64,000 bases of DNA, from the NCBI RefSeq assembly GCF_000421705.1, contig NZ_ATXN01000002.1, positions 620,001-684,000 of the forward strand, in the 5' to 3' direction. This DNA is from Brevundimonas naejangsanensis DSM 23858 (GTDB taxonomy: Bacteria; Pseudomonadota; Alphaproteobacteria; Caulobacterales; Caulobacteraceae). Of the stretch, positions 23,748-31,555 are shown piece by piece. The first letter of the stretch is position 1. Every line of letters begins with the position of its first letter. A program made the position numbers and the translations under genes. The notes under the pieces are model-generated. The model was not told the origin of the DNA and did no database searches. It was given only the letters and a program-made list of their open reading frames with translations.

Positions 23748-23886
23748 TCTCCCTCCCCTTCATGGGGAGGGTGGCTGAGGCCGTAAGGCCGAAGTCGGGT
23801 GGGGGCGGCGAGAGGCTGAGGGTCGATCGCCTAGCCCTCCCCACCCGGTCGCTGCGCGACCACCCTCCCCATGAAGGGGAGGGAGA
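23748..23886. repeat. Palindromic intergenic element, copy 1
   Basis: The ends are exact 27-base inverted repeats (23748-23774 and 23860-23886, core CTCCCTCCCCTTCATGGGGA). Inside are nested stems: GGCC-gtaa-GGCC, CGGGTGGGG pairing with CCCCACCCG, and GGTCGC-tgc-GCGACC, with a variable centre. A second copy is at 42879-43027. Both separate convergent genes, so a role in mRNA 3' ends or a REP-like mobile origin is plausible. Confidence 0.9.
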
Positions 23887-23894
23887 AACACAGC

Positions 23895-25508
23895 TCAATC
23901 CGTCGTCGTCCACGCCGCCTTCAGCGTCGCCGCGCCGTTCGCGGGCACGGTCAGCGTCCACACCGGATAGCCGGTGTCATCCACCCGGCTGCGCACCGAC
24001 TGACTGCGGATGCGGAAGCCACGCTGCATGGCGGCGTTGGCGACCAGTTCCACAGTGACCGCCTCCGAGCGGGCGTTGGTGACCGTAGTCTCGATTTCGG
24101 AACGCTGCGTCGTCACCGCCCCCCGTCGGGAACTCTCGCTCTTCACCAGCCGCGTCTGCACCTGCACATCCGGCGACTGGCCGAAGTTCAGCCGTACCGG
24201 CAGGCCCACGCCCTTGTCCTCGAATCGGTCCTGACCGGCCAGCAGCACGCCGCCCGCGCCATCCGGCTGCATCACCGCCACCGAGCCGCCCGGCAGGGCC
24301 ACGCCGAGCCCCGCGCGGGTCTCATTACGCAGCTTCAGGACCACGCCCATCGGACGGGATTCCTCGTCCTGATCCAGCAGTCCGGCGCGATAGACCCGCT
24401 CATAGGCCACGCTGTCGCGCTCTAGGAAACGCACCTGCTTGGTCTGGCGCGCCGCGACGGTCGTCGGTTCGGGCAGGGAGTAGATCTTGTAGTCGCCCAG
24501 TTCGCCTTGCCGGGCGATCCGGCTTCCGGTCACAACCACTGCATCCATCGCCTCATTGGCGACCATCCGCAGCATGGGAGCAGAAGGCGCCGGAGGCGGC
24601 GGAGGCGGAGGTGGCGGAGGAGCCCCGCCATAGCCCGCGAACTGTCCCGATCCGAACGTCGTCGTCCCCTGTGGCCAGCACTGGTTCTGCTGATATCGGA
24701 CCAGAGGCTCGACCGGCGTGGTGCCCGCATCCTTCCTCAGCGTCCCCGCCACCACCTGCACCGGGGCGTCGGGGAATCCCGTGCCGCCGAAATTGGCCAG
24801 CGTCACCCAGCCGGCCAGGTCCAGCGTGCCGTCCGTGGGGTCCAGACGCGCCACATAGTCGGCCGACCACTGCAGCCCCGTCGTCAGATAGGCCAGAGTC
24901 ACCGTGTGCCGCCCCGCCCGCTCCGCGCGCGTGCGCACCGACAGGGTCGGCTGGTCGCCCAGCCCCTCGGGGATGCGGTCGAACACGACCCGCTCGGTCT
25001 GGCCAGAGCAGTCCAGCGCCTCGAACTGGCCGTCGATCTCCAGCACCGTCCCTTGGCCGCCCGCGCGGATGACGGCGGCCTTCTCGACCTGTTCGCCGGT
25101 CGCAGGGTTGGTACGGACGACGCGCACCACCTCGCCCACCGACTTCTCCATCAGGCTGGCGGGCGACAGAAGGTCGAAGTCGGCGTTGCGCTCGACCACA
25201 TGGGCGGGCAGCCCCTCCAGCACCGCGCTCTGCGGCACGACGCCGGTGGCCAGTCCGCGAAAGCGGATGATCCCCTCCCCGGCGGGAAGATCGACCGTGC
25301 GCGTCTCGACGATCAGGGCCAGCCCCTGCCGGTCCAGCCGGTTCCACGACTGCCGCGACTGTTCCATCAGGGCGACCGTATCGACCGGCTGGTCGCGATA
25401 GATGACCACCGTCGCCCCGTCGGGACGCGCGGACACGCTTTCCGTCTGCGCCCATGCGGAGGGCGCCAGAAAGCTCAGCGCAGTGGTTATCGCCAGAAGG
25501 CGGCGCAC
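23895..25508 (-). CDS. DUF4139 secreted protein with TonB-box-like insert, 537 aa
   Basis: A signal peptide (MRRLLAITTALSFLAPSAWA) leads to a DUF4139-type protein: LTTGLQWSADYVARLDPTDG and LDLAGWVTLANFGGTGFPDA are the family core, with beta-rich domains on both sides. Between them an insert carries ten prolines and then, at about residues 320-333, DAVVVTGSRIARQGE, which looks like the TonB box and leader of TonB-dependent receptors. The rest of the protein is not a receptor. The second gene (25512-26927) is a paralogue without this insert. The role of DUF4139 proteins is not known. It is the distal gene of the pair and ends at the palindromic repeat. Confidence 0.8.
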   Translation of the reverse strand: MRRLLAITTALSFLAPSAWAQTESVSARPDGATVVIYRDQPVDTVALMEQSRQSWNRLDRQGLALIVETRTVDLPAGEGIIRFRGLATGVVPQSAVLEGLPAHVVERNADFDLLSPASLMEKSVGEVVRVVRTNPATGEQVEKAAVIRAGGQGTVLEIDGQFEALDCSGQTERVVFDRIPEGLGDQPTLSVRTRAERAGRHTVTLAYLTTGLQWSADYVARLDPTDGTLDLAGWVTLANFGGTGFPDAPVQVVAGTLRKDAGTTPVEPLVRYQQNQCWPQGTTTFGSGQFAGYGGAPPPPPPPPPPAPSAPMLRMVANEAMDAVVVTGSRIARQGELGDYKIYSLPEPTTVAARQTKQVRFLERDSVAYERVYRAGLLDQDEESRPMGVVLKLRNETRAGLGVALPGGSVAVMQPDGAGGVLLAGQDRFEDKGVGLPVRLNFGQSPDVQVQTRLVKSESSRRGAVTTQRSEIETTVTNARSEAVTVELVANAAMQRGFRIRSQSVRSRVDDTGYPVWTLTVPANGAATLKAAWTTTD

Positions 25509-25511
25509 GGG

Positions 25512-26927
25512 TCAGCCGCCCGTCGTGATGGTCGCGGTCAGCCTGGTCTCGCTGTTGGCGGGTACGGGCACACGCCAGACGACGGTGCGCGCGTCGCGCA
25601 TCTCGCCCTCGATGCTCTGGTCCGTCAGCTCCGTGTCGCGGCCCAGACCGCGCTGGCGCACCTCGACCGTCACCGGCTCGGGCCGGGCGTTGCGGACGGT
25701 GTACTCCATCGCATAGCGGGTGCGGAAATAGTCGACCAACCGCTTGGACACCCGCTCGGACGACACCAGACGCGGCTGCACCGTCACGTCGAAGGCGTCG
25801 CCGGTCGTCACCACGATCTCGGACCCGGCAGGCGAGTGATCAACCTGGCTTTCGCCGATGAAGCGCGGCTCGCCCGCCTCATCCTTCACATAGACGCGGA
25901 TGACGCCCGCAGGCAGGGCGCGCGCCGCGGCGCCTGATCCGTTGGCGAAGATGACCCCGACCTCGGCCGCTATCGGCTGTTCGGCGGTGGAGAAGCCGTT
26001 GATGACCCGCAGATAGCGCTTGGTCGCCGGCACGCCGGCCGCGTCGATCAAGCCGACCTGCTTGGTCTGGTTGTTGGCGACCGTCACCGCCTCAGGCAGC
26101 GGATAGACATAGACGTCAGCCAGAGCGCCTTCTCCGCCCGACTGGGTTCCATTGCCGCGCACGCCGCCGCCGCGAACCGGCTGGCGCGGATTATAGCCGC
26201 CCTGATTGCCGATCAGATTGACGTCGCCCGCCACCACCCGCGTCTGGGCGTTGCTGAAGGTCGCGCCGGAATTGTTCGTCAGCGTCACCCAGCCGGTCAG
26301 GTCCAGCTTGCCCGCCTTCTCGTCGAAACGGGCGACATAGTCCGCCTTCCACGTCAGGCCCGAGGTCAGATAAGACAACGTCGTCTCGCGCCGCCCTGCC
26401 CCTTCGGCGTCCAGAGTGACGCTGAGCGTCGGGCGGGGGCGCAGGTTCTGCGGCACCCGGTCGAAGATGACGCGCGTCGGCACGCCGTCGTCGCGCAGCA
26501 CCTCGATACGGTCGCCGATCTGCAGCACCACGCCTTGATTCGCCGCCAGCACGCGCGCGCGCTCGGTCGTTTGCGCCCCCGAGCCGGGGTTGGTGCGGAC
26601 GATGCCGATCTCATTGCCGACAGCGCTTTCCATCAGCTTGCCGGGCGTCAGCAGGTCATAGTCGAAGTTCTGCTCGACCACCGACAAACCGCGCCCCGAC
26701 AGCCCCACCGTCTCGGGCCGGATGCTGGCGGATACGCCCGGAAACTCCTGGCGAGAGCGTCCGGCGGGCACGTTCAGGTTCCGCACGTCCTCAACCAGGG
26801 CGATGTTCTGATTATAGACCGTCAGGGAGACGCGGTCGGGACCGCCCGGCCCCTCCTCCACCTGTTGCGCGTTTGCGGGCGCCGCGAGAAGCAGGGCGAG
26901 AGCGAAGGGTCCGATGGCGCGGATCAT
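25512..26927 (-). CDS. DUF4139 secreted protein, 471 aa
   Basis: A signal peptide (MIRAIGPFALALLLAAPANAQ) precedes DUF4139 features: LTSGLTWKADYVARFDEKAG, LDLTGWVTLTNNSGATFSNA, and a C-terminal half with PLPEAVTVANNQTKQVGL and VSSERVSKRLVDYFRTRYAM. A Gly/Asn-rich loop (about 255-280) replaces the polyproline and TonB-box-like insert of its neighbour. The gap to that neighbour is three bases, so they form an operon of paralogues. GAGGA lies five bases before the chosen ATG; a start 30 bases upstream adds a sequence that does not look like a signal. Function unknown. Confidence 0.8.
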   Translation of the reverse strand: MIRAIGPFALALLLAAPANAQQVEEGPGGPDRVSLTVYNQNIALVEDVRNLNVPAGRSRQEFPGVSASIRPETVGLSGRGLSVVEQNFDYDLLTPGKLMESAVGNEIGIVRTNPGSGAQTTERARVLAANQGVVLQIGDRIEVLRDDGVPTRVIFDRVPQNLRPRPTLSVTLDAEGAGRRETTLSYLTSGLTWKADYVARFDEKAGKLDLTGWVTLTNNSGATFSNAQTRVVAGDVNLIGNQGGYNPRQPVRGGGVRGNGTQSGGEGALADVYVYPLPEAVTVANNQTKQVGLIDAAGVPATKRYLRVINGFSTAEQPIAAEVGVIFANGSGAAARALPAGVIRVYVKDEAGEPRFIGESQVDHSPAGSEIVVTTGDAFDVTVQPRLVSSERVSKRLVDYFRTRYAMEYTVRNARPEPVTVEVRQRGLGRDTELTDQSIEGEMRDARTVVWRVPVPANSETRLTATITTGG

Positions 26928-27020
26928 GCGTATCCTCGATGGCTGTTCGACCGCCACGCTGGCACGGGTAAAGCGGCATTGTCGAGGCGCCGCGCGACCG
27001 TCGGTCGCTCCGCATGGTCT

Positions 27021-27041
27021 GGCTTCCCCGTATGGGAAGGT
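27021..27041 (+). promoter_or_regulatory. CueR/MerR-like dyad before the copper-linked operon
   Basis: GGCTTCC-ccgtatg-GGAAGGT resembles CueR operators (ACCTTCC-N7-GGAAGGT), matching 12 of 14 arm positions. The core CTTCCC-cgtat-GGGAAG is a perfect dyad. It ends 17 bases before the GTG of the DUF2946 gene, very close for a classical MerR-type activated promoter, so repression or another regulator is possible. Confidence 0.4.
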
Positions 27042-27057
27042 TTAAGGGGCCTGCATC

Positions 27058-27444
27058 GTGACCCGCTCTCAGGCAGAAAACTGGTCGACCTGGCGCTCGC
27101 TGGCCTTCCTGGCCGCGACGTTCGCCATCGTGATCGGCAGCCTGATGCCGTTCGCGGCTCTGGCGGCCTCCACGCCCGGCCAGCCCATCGTCATCTGCTC
27201 GGCCGACGGTCCCCAGACCATCCAGTCCGGCGGCGTCGATGGCCCGATCAAGGCCGAGATGGGCGCCAAATGCGCCGCCTGCGTCATGCCCTTGCTGGCC
27301 GCCCTGCCTGCGCCTCCTGCGCCGGAGCCGTCGCCGGTCGTGCGTCTGTCGCAGGCCGTCGTCTACGCCCCCTTCATCGCCAGCCCGCCGCCCCCGGCCC
27401 GGGCTCCGCCGCGTCCGCCGTCGCGCGCGCCGCCTCACGCCTGA
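27058..27444 (+). CDS. DUF2946-like protein, 128 aa
   Basis: A hydrophobic N-terminal segment (SLAFLAATFAIVIGSLMPFA) acts as signal or anchor. Then come IVICSADGPQTI and KCAACVMPLLAALP, the Cys/Met-bearing pattern of DUF2946, a small family commonly found next to copper genes and TonB receptors. The C-terminus is Pro/Arg-rich and probably disordered. It starts at a GTG with AAGGGG eight bases upstream. As first gene before the receptor, PepSY protein and PCuAC chaperone, it is likely to take part in copper handling at the periplasm, by context only. Confidence 0.7.
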   Translation: MTRSQAENWSTWRSLAFLAATFAIVIGSLMPFAALAASTPGQPIVICSADGPQTIQSGGVDGPIKAEMGAKCAACVMPLLAALPAPPAPEPSPVVRLSQAVVYAPFIASPPPPARAPPRPPSRAPPHA

Positions 27445-27524
27445 AAACCAGAAACCCCTGCCGCCTCGCCCGCGTCCAATAGCGACGCCTGCGACTGCAC
27501 CTCTGTTCTCAGGACTTCAGTTTC

Positions 27525-29594
27525 ATGTTTCTCAAGACCGCTGCGGCGCCGTGCGCCCTGCTGATCGGCGCCTGCCTGGCGCCCGCCCTCGCCCACGCCG
27601 ACGACCTGCCCGGCGCTGACAGCCCCACCGTCGTCGACAGCATCATCGTCACCGGCCGCCGCAACGCCGAAGACCCGACTGTCGTGGCCGAGGCCCGCGA
27701 TCGTCTCAGCCGCACCCCCGGCGCCGTCGCCGTGGTGTCGGCCGAAAGCTATTCCGACCGCTTCGTGCAGGGCTTTTCCGACACTCTTCGCAATGTCCCC
27801 GGCGTTCTGGCGCAAAAGCGGTTCGGCGAGGAAAGCCGACTGTCCATTCGCGGCTCGGGCATCGCCCAGGGCTTCCACCAGCGCGGCGTCCTGTTCGCCC
27901 AGGACGGCGTGCCCTTCGCCGACGCCGACGGCTTTTCCGACTTCCAGAGCGTGGACTCCCTCAGCGCCCGCTATGTCGAGGTGTGGAAGGGCGCCAACAC
28001 CCTGCGCTTCGGCGGGGCGCAACTGGGCGGGGCGATCAACCTGATCACCCCCACCGGCCGCACGGCGAACCAGCGCGCCCTGATGCAGGTCGAGGGCGGC
28101 AGCTACGGCTTCGTGCGCGCCCACGGCGCCGTCGCCGAGTCCTATGGCGACTGGGATGTCTACGCCGCCGCCACCGCCATGCAGGGCGACGGCTGGCGCG
28201 ACCACAGCCAGCAGTCGCAGGGGCGGCTGACGGTCAATGCGGGCCGCTCGTTCGGCGAGGACCGCGAGGTGCGCCTGATCGCTCAGGCCGCTGGCATCAA
28301 ACAGGACATGCCCGGCTCCCTGACCCTGAAACAGGCGCTGGAGACCCCGCGCATGGCCTCGGCCAGCGCCCTGTCCGGCGATCAGGCCCGCGACCTGACG
28401 GTCAAGCGGCTGACGCTGCAGACCCGCTGGCGCTTCAATGAATCCACCCTGTTCGAGGGCGCCGTCTGGGGCTGGGAGAAGTCACTCTATCACCCGATCT
28501 TCCAGGTGATGGATCAGGACAGCACGACGCGCGGCGCCTTCGCCCGCATCGACTGGACCGGCCAGATCGGCGGCCTACGCGCCGACGCCTTCTATGGCTT
28601 CTCATGGCGCGACGGACAGACCGAGGCCCTGCGCTATGTAAACCTGGCGGGCCAGCGCGGCGCCCAGACCGCTGATGCGCGTCAGGACGCCTCTGGTCTG
28701 GACGTCTTCGCCGAGGGGCGGCTGTTCGTCACCGACCAACTGGCGCTGGTCGCGGGCGGCTCCTGGGGACGCGCCACGCGCGATTATCTGGACCGCATGA
28801 CCCCGGTCAACGACGCTAGCCGGGACTATGAGTGGTTCTCGCCGCGTCTGGGCCTGTTGTGGGAAGCCGAGGACGGCGCCCAGATCTTCGCCAACATCAC
28901 CCGCTCGGTCGAACCCCCGACCTTCGGCGCCCTGGTGCAGGCGCCGCTGACCGGCTTCACCCCGGTCGAGGTTCAGGACGCCTGGACCGGCGAGATCGGC
29001 ACGCGCGGCCGTCGCGGGCCTCTGGCCTGGGATCTGGTCGCCTATCGCAGCCGGATCGAGGGCGAGATGCTGAACTTCATCACCGGCCCCGACATTCCCG
29101 CCGCCACCTTCAACGCCAAAAAGACCATCCACCAAGGCGTCGAGGCCGGGCTGGACTGGACCCTGCCGGTCGAACTGGCGGACGGGTCGCTGATGCTGCG
29201 TCAGGTCTATAACTGGAGCGACTTCCGCTTCGACGGCGACGCGCGCTGGGGCGACAACCGCCTGCCGGTCGTGCCTGAGCACCAATACCGGGCCGAACTG
29301 ACGTGGCGCCATCCGACGGGCGTCTTCGTCACCCCGTCGGTCGAGTGGCGGCTGTCCAGCCCCTATGTCGACTACGCCAACACCATGAAGGCGCCGGACT
29401 ACGCCGTGCTGGGCCTGACCGGCGGCTTCAGCATCGGCCCGAACGCCTCGGTCTACATCGACGCGCGCAACCTGACCGACAAGCGCTACGTCGGCGAGTT
29501 CTCGGCTGTGACGGACGCCAGCACAACACAGACGGCCGTCTTCTTCCCCGGCGAGGGCCGTTCGGTCTTCGTCGGCCTGCGGTTGGCCTACTGA
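27525..29594 (+). CDS. TonB-dependent receptor, probable copper receptor, 689 aa
   Basis: A signal peptide ending near ALAHADD is followed by a TonB box (SIIVTGRR, about 40-47). The plug domain shows TLRNVPGVLAQKRFGEESRLSIRGSG, and YVEVWKGANTLRFGGAQLGGAIN is its end. The barrel ends in FVGLRLAY with the terminal aromatic. Plug and barrel resemble the OprC/ferric-siderophore type. The substrate cannot be read from the sequence; copper is inferred from the DUF2946 gene upstream and the PepSY and PCuAC genes downstream. The stop overlaps the PepSY start (TGATG). Confidence 0.88.
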   Translation: MFLKTAAAPCALLIGACLAPALAHADDLPGADSPTVVDSIIVTGRRNAEDPTVVAEARDRLSRTPGAVAVVSAESYSDRFVQGFSDTLRNVPGVLAQKRFGEESRLSIRGSGIAQGFHQRGVLFAQDGVPFADADGFSDFQSVDSLSARYVEVWKGANTLRFGGAQLGGAINLITPTGRTANQRALMQVEGGSYGFVRAHGAVAESYGDWDVYAAATAMQGDGWRDHSQQSQGRLTVNAGRSFGEDREVRLIAQAAGIKQDMPGSLTLKQALETPRMASASALSGDQARDLTVKRLTLQTRWRFNESTLFEGAVWGWEKSLYHPIFQVMDQDSTTRGAFARIDWTGQIGGLRADAFYGFSWRDGQTEALRYVNLAGQRGAQTADARQDASGLDVFAEGRLFVTDQLALVAGGSWGRATRDYLDRMTPVNDASRDYEWFSPRLGLLWEAEDGAQIFANITRSVEPPTFGALVQAPLTGFTPVEVQDAWTGEIGTRGRRGPLAWDLVAYRSRIEGEMLNFITGPDIPAATFNAKKTIHQGVEAGLDWTLPVELADGSLMLRQVYNWSDFRFDGDARWGDNRLPVVPEHQYRAELTWRHPTGVFVTPSVEWRLSSPYVDYANTMKAPDYAVLGLTGGFSIGPNASVYIDARNLTDKRYVGEFSAVTDASTTQTAVFFPGEGRSVFVGLRLAY

Positions 29595-30976
29595 TGACCA
29601 TCTCTCTCAAGAACAAGGCGCCGGACATGATGTCCGGCGCCTATCGGGCCGTCTGGCGCTGGCACTTCTACGCCGGAGTGCTGGTCATGCCGTTCCTGAT
29701 GCTGCTGACGCTGACGGGCGGCCTTTATCTGTTCAAGGACGAGATCGACCACGCCGTCTATCGCTCCATGATCCAGGTTCCGGTCAGCGCCCAGCAGGCC
29801 GGTCCCGATCAGTGGCTGGCCGCCGCCGCGCTTGCAGGCGAAGGCCGGGCGGCGAATGTGCTGGTCCCTGACCGCGCCGATCAGGCCGTGCGCGTCCGCG
29901 TCGACCGGCCCGACGGCGCCCAGCGCACCGTCTTCGTCGATCCGCATACGGCCACGGTCACCGGCGTCACCGCCTATGGCGGCGTGACCGAGACGATCAA
30001 GAAGCTGCACTCCCTCAGCCTGTTCGGCGGCCCCATCGGCACGGCGCTGAACATTCTGGTCGAGATCGTCGCGGGCTGGGCCATCATCCTGTGCGCCACC
30101 GGCCTCTATCTGTGGTGGCCGCGCCGCCGCGCCGGCGCCGTGCTGAAGCCCAGCGAGACGGACGCCCGTCGACGTCCCTTCTGGCGCGATGTCCACGCCC
30201 TGACCGGCTTCTACGTCGGCGGGGTGATCATCTTCCTCGCGGCCACGGGGATGCCGTGGTCGGCCGTCTGGGGCGATCAGTTCATGGGCGTCATGCGCGG
30301 CACCGGACTGGGCCGCCCGCCCGCGCCCGCCGCCGCCAGCCCCTGGAGCCATGCCAAGCCTCACGACGCCCCGGCAGGCGTGGGTTGGACGCTGGAGAAC
30401 GCCGTCCTTCCCGCCCATGGACACCTACATGACCATGCAGCCCCCAGCCTGAGCCGCGTCCTTCAAACAACGCGCGAGCAAGGCCTGCTCCGGCCCTTCA
30501 CCGTCAGCATCCCCCAATCGTCCGATCTGGCCTGGACCGTCGCCCACCAGACTCGCAAGGCCGAGGACGCCCGCAGCCTCTATGTCGACGGCGTCAGCGG
30601 GGCTGTGAAAGCCGACCTGCGCTGGAGCCAGTTCGGCGTCATGGCCAAGGGCTTTGAATGGGGCATCGCCGTCCACCAGGGGATGCAATACGGCTGGATC
30701 AACCGCATCATCATGCTGATCGGCTGCATCGCCGTCTGGCTGCTGGCGATCAGCGGCCTGATCATGTGGTGGAAGCGCCGCCCGCCCAGCCTGTCGCGCC
30801 GCCGCTCCGGCGCTCCGACGGCGCCGCCCGGCCCGCGCGCAAGAATCGCCGTGCTGTGCATCGTCATCCCCCTGTCCATCCTCTATCCCTTGACGGGACT
30901 GAGCCTCGTGGCCGCCCTGCTGCTCGACCGGGCGGTGCGTGCGTTCACCGGGTCCAAGCCCGTCGCAGCCTCTTGA
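29594..30976 (+). CDS. PepSY-associated TM domain protein, 460 aa
   Basis: A PiuB-type protein. The N-terminal WRWHFYAGVLVMPFLMLLTL is a membrane segment with the conserved His. It is followed by a periplasmic PepSY-like part, then IVEIVAGWAIILCATGLYLW, FWRDVHALTGFYVGGVIIFL, NRIIMLIGCIAVWLLAISGL and a C-terminal anchor (VIPLSILYPLTGLSLVAALL). The conserved histidines in LHSLSLF and VHALTGF are typical and could bind heme or metal. It may reduce or release metal taken up by the coupled receptor. The longer ORF starting at 29303 lies in the receptor gene and is not used. Confidence 0.88.
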   Translation: MTISLKNKAPDMMSGAYRAVWRWHFYAGVLVMPFLMLLTLTGGLYLFKDEIDHAVYRSMIQVPVSAQQAGPDQWLAAAALAGEGRAANVLVPDRADQAVRVRVDRPDGAQRTVFVDPHTATVTGVTAYGGVTETIKKLHSLSLFGGPIGTALNILVEIVAGWAIILCATGLYLWWPRRRAGAVLKPSETDARRRPFWRDVHALTGFYVGGVIIFLAATGMPWSAVWGDQFMGVMRGTGLGRPPAPAAASPWSHAKPHDAPAGVGWTLENAVLPAHGHLHDHAAPSLSRVLQTTREQGLLRPFTVSIPQSSDLAWTVAHQTRKAEDARSLYVDGVSGAVKADLRWSQFGVMAKGFEWGIAVHQGMQYGWINRIIMLIGCIAVWLLAISGLIMWWKRRPPSLSRRRSGAPTAPPGPRARIAVLCIVIPLSILYPLTGLSLVAALLLDRAVRAFTGSKPVAAS

Positions 30977-30990
30977 TAAGGAGCTTCAAC

Positions 30991-31482
30991 ATGAAACGTC
31001 TGTTCGCCCTGACCGCCCTGTCGGCCGCCGCCCTCACACTCGTCGCCTGCGGCCAGCCCGCCGAGAAAACGGCCGAGGTCGTCGATGCGACGGTCGCCCC
31101 CGGCACGGTCCAGGTCGCCGACGCCTGGTGCCGCCCCACGCCCAACGGCGCCAAGGCCGGGGGCTGCTACCTGACCCTGACGGCGGGTTCCGACGACCGT
31201 CTGGTCAGCGTCTCGACCGCCCTGGCCCAGTCGGCCGAGGTGCATGAGATGAAGATGGAGAACGGCGTCATGAGCATGGCCCACCTGCACGACGGCCTGC
31301 CCCTGCCCGCCGGAACGCCGGTCGAGCTGAAGCCGGGAGGCAACCACATCATGCTGATGGGCCTGCGCGAACCTCTGGTCGACGGCCGGATCGCCTCCTT
31401 CACCCTGACGTTCGAAAAGGCCGGTCCGATCAGCGTCCACGCGGCGATCAAGCAGCCCCCGGTAGTGGATTCGGAGGAGTAA
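30991..31482 (+). CDS. PCu(A)C copper chaperone lipoprotein, 163 aa
   Basis: A lipobox (TLVACGQ, Cys at about residue 20) is followed by the PCu(A)C/DUF461 domain. VADAWCRPTPNGAKAGGCYL begins the fold, and the copper ligands are VHEMKMENGVMSM (His and Met near residues 85-90) and NHIMLMGL (HxM near 119-121), fitting H(M)X10MX21HXM. PCu(A)C proteins bring copper to cytochrome oxidase assembly. Two extra cysteines (WCRP, GCYL) are unusual for the family and may form a disulfide. AAGGAG lies seven bases upstream. It ends the copper-linked operon. Confidence 0.9.
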   Translation: MKRLFALTALSAAALTLVACGQPAEKTAEVVDATVAPGTVQVADAWCRPTPNGAKAGGCYLTLTAGSDDRLVSVSTALAQSAEVHEMKMENGVMSMAHLHDGLPLPAGTPVELKPGGNHIMLMGLREPLVDGRIASFTLTFEKAGPISVHAAIKQPPVVDSEE

Positions 31483-31497
31483 GCCTCTCTCTTGAAG

Positions 31498-31541
31498 GCG
31501 CGAGCCTGACAAACCGGCCCGAACCGGCTAAAGGCTCGCGC
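31498..31541 (+). other. Hairpin between the PCu(A)C gene and ychF
   Basis: GCGCGAGCCT and AGGCTCGCGC (31498-31507, 31532-31541) form a 10-bp stem enclosing an inner CCGG...CCGG stem. There is no T-tract. It ends 14 bases before ychF and may be a weak terminator or a 5' leader structure. Confidence 0.5.
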
Positions 31542-31555
31542 TCACGAGGAATACC

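Noticed and set aside
29303..29593. N-terminal extension of the PepSY gene
   Set aside because: It lies within the TonB receptor gene in another frame; the ATG at 29594 gives the family start.
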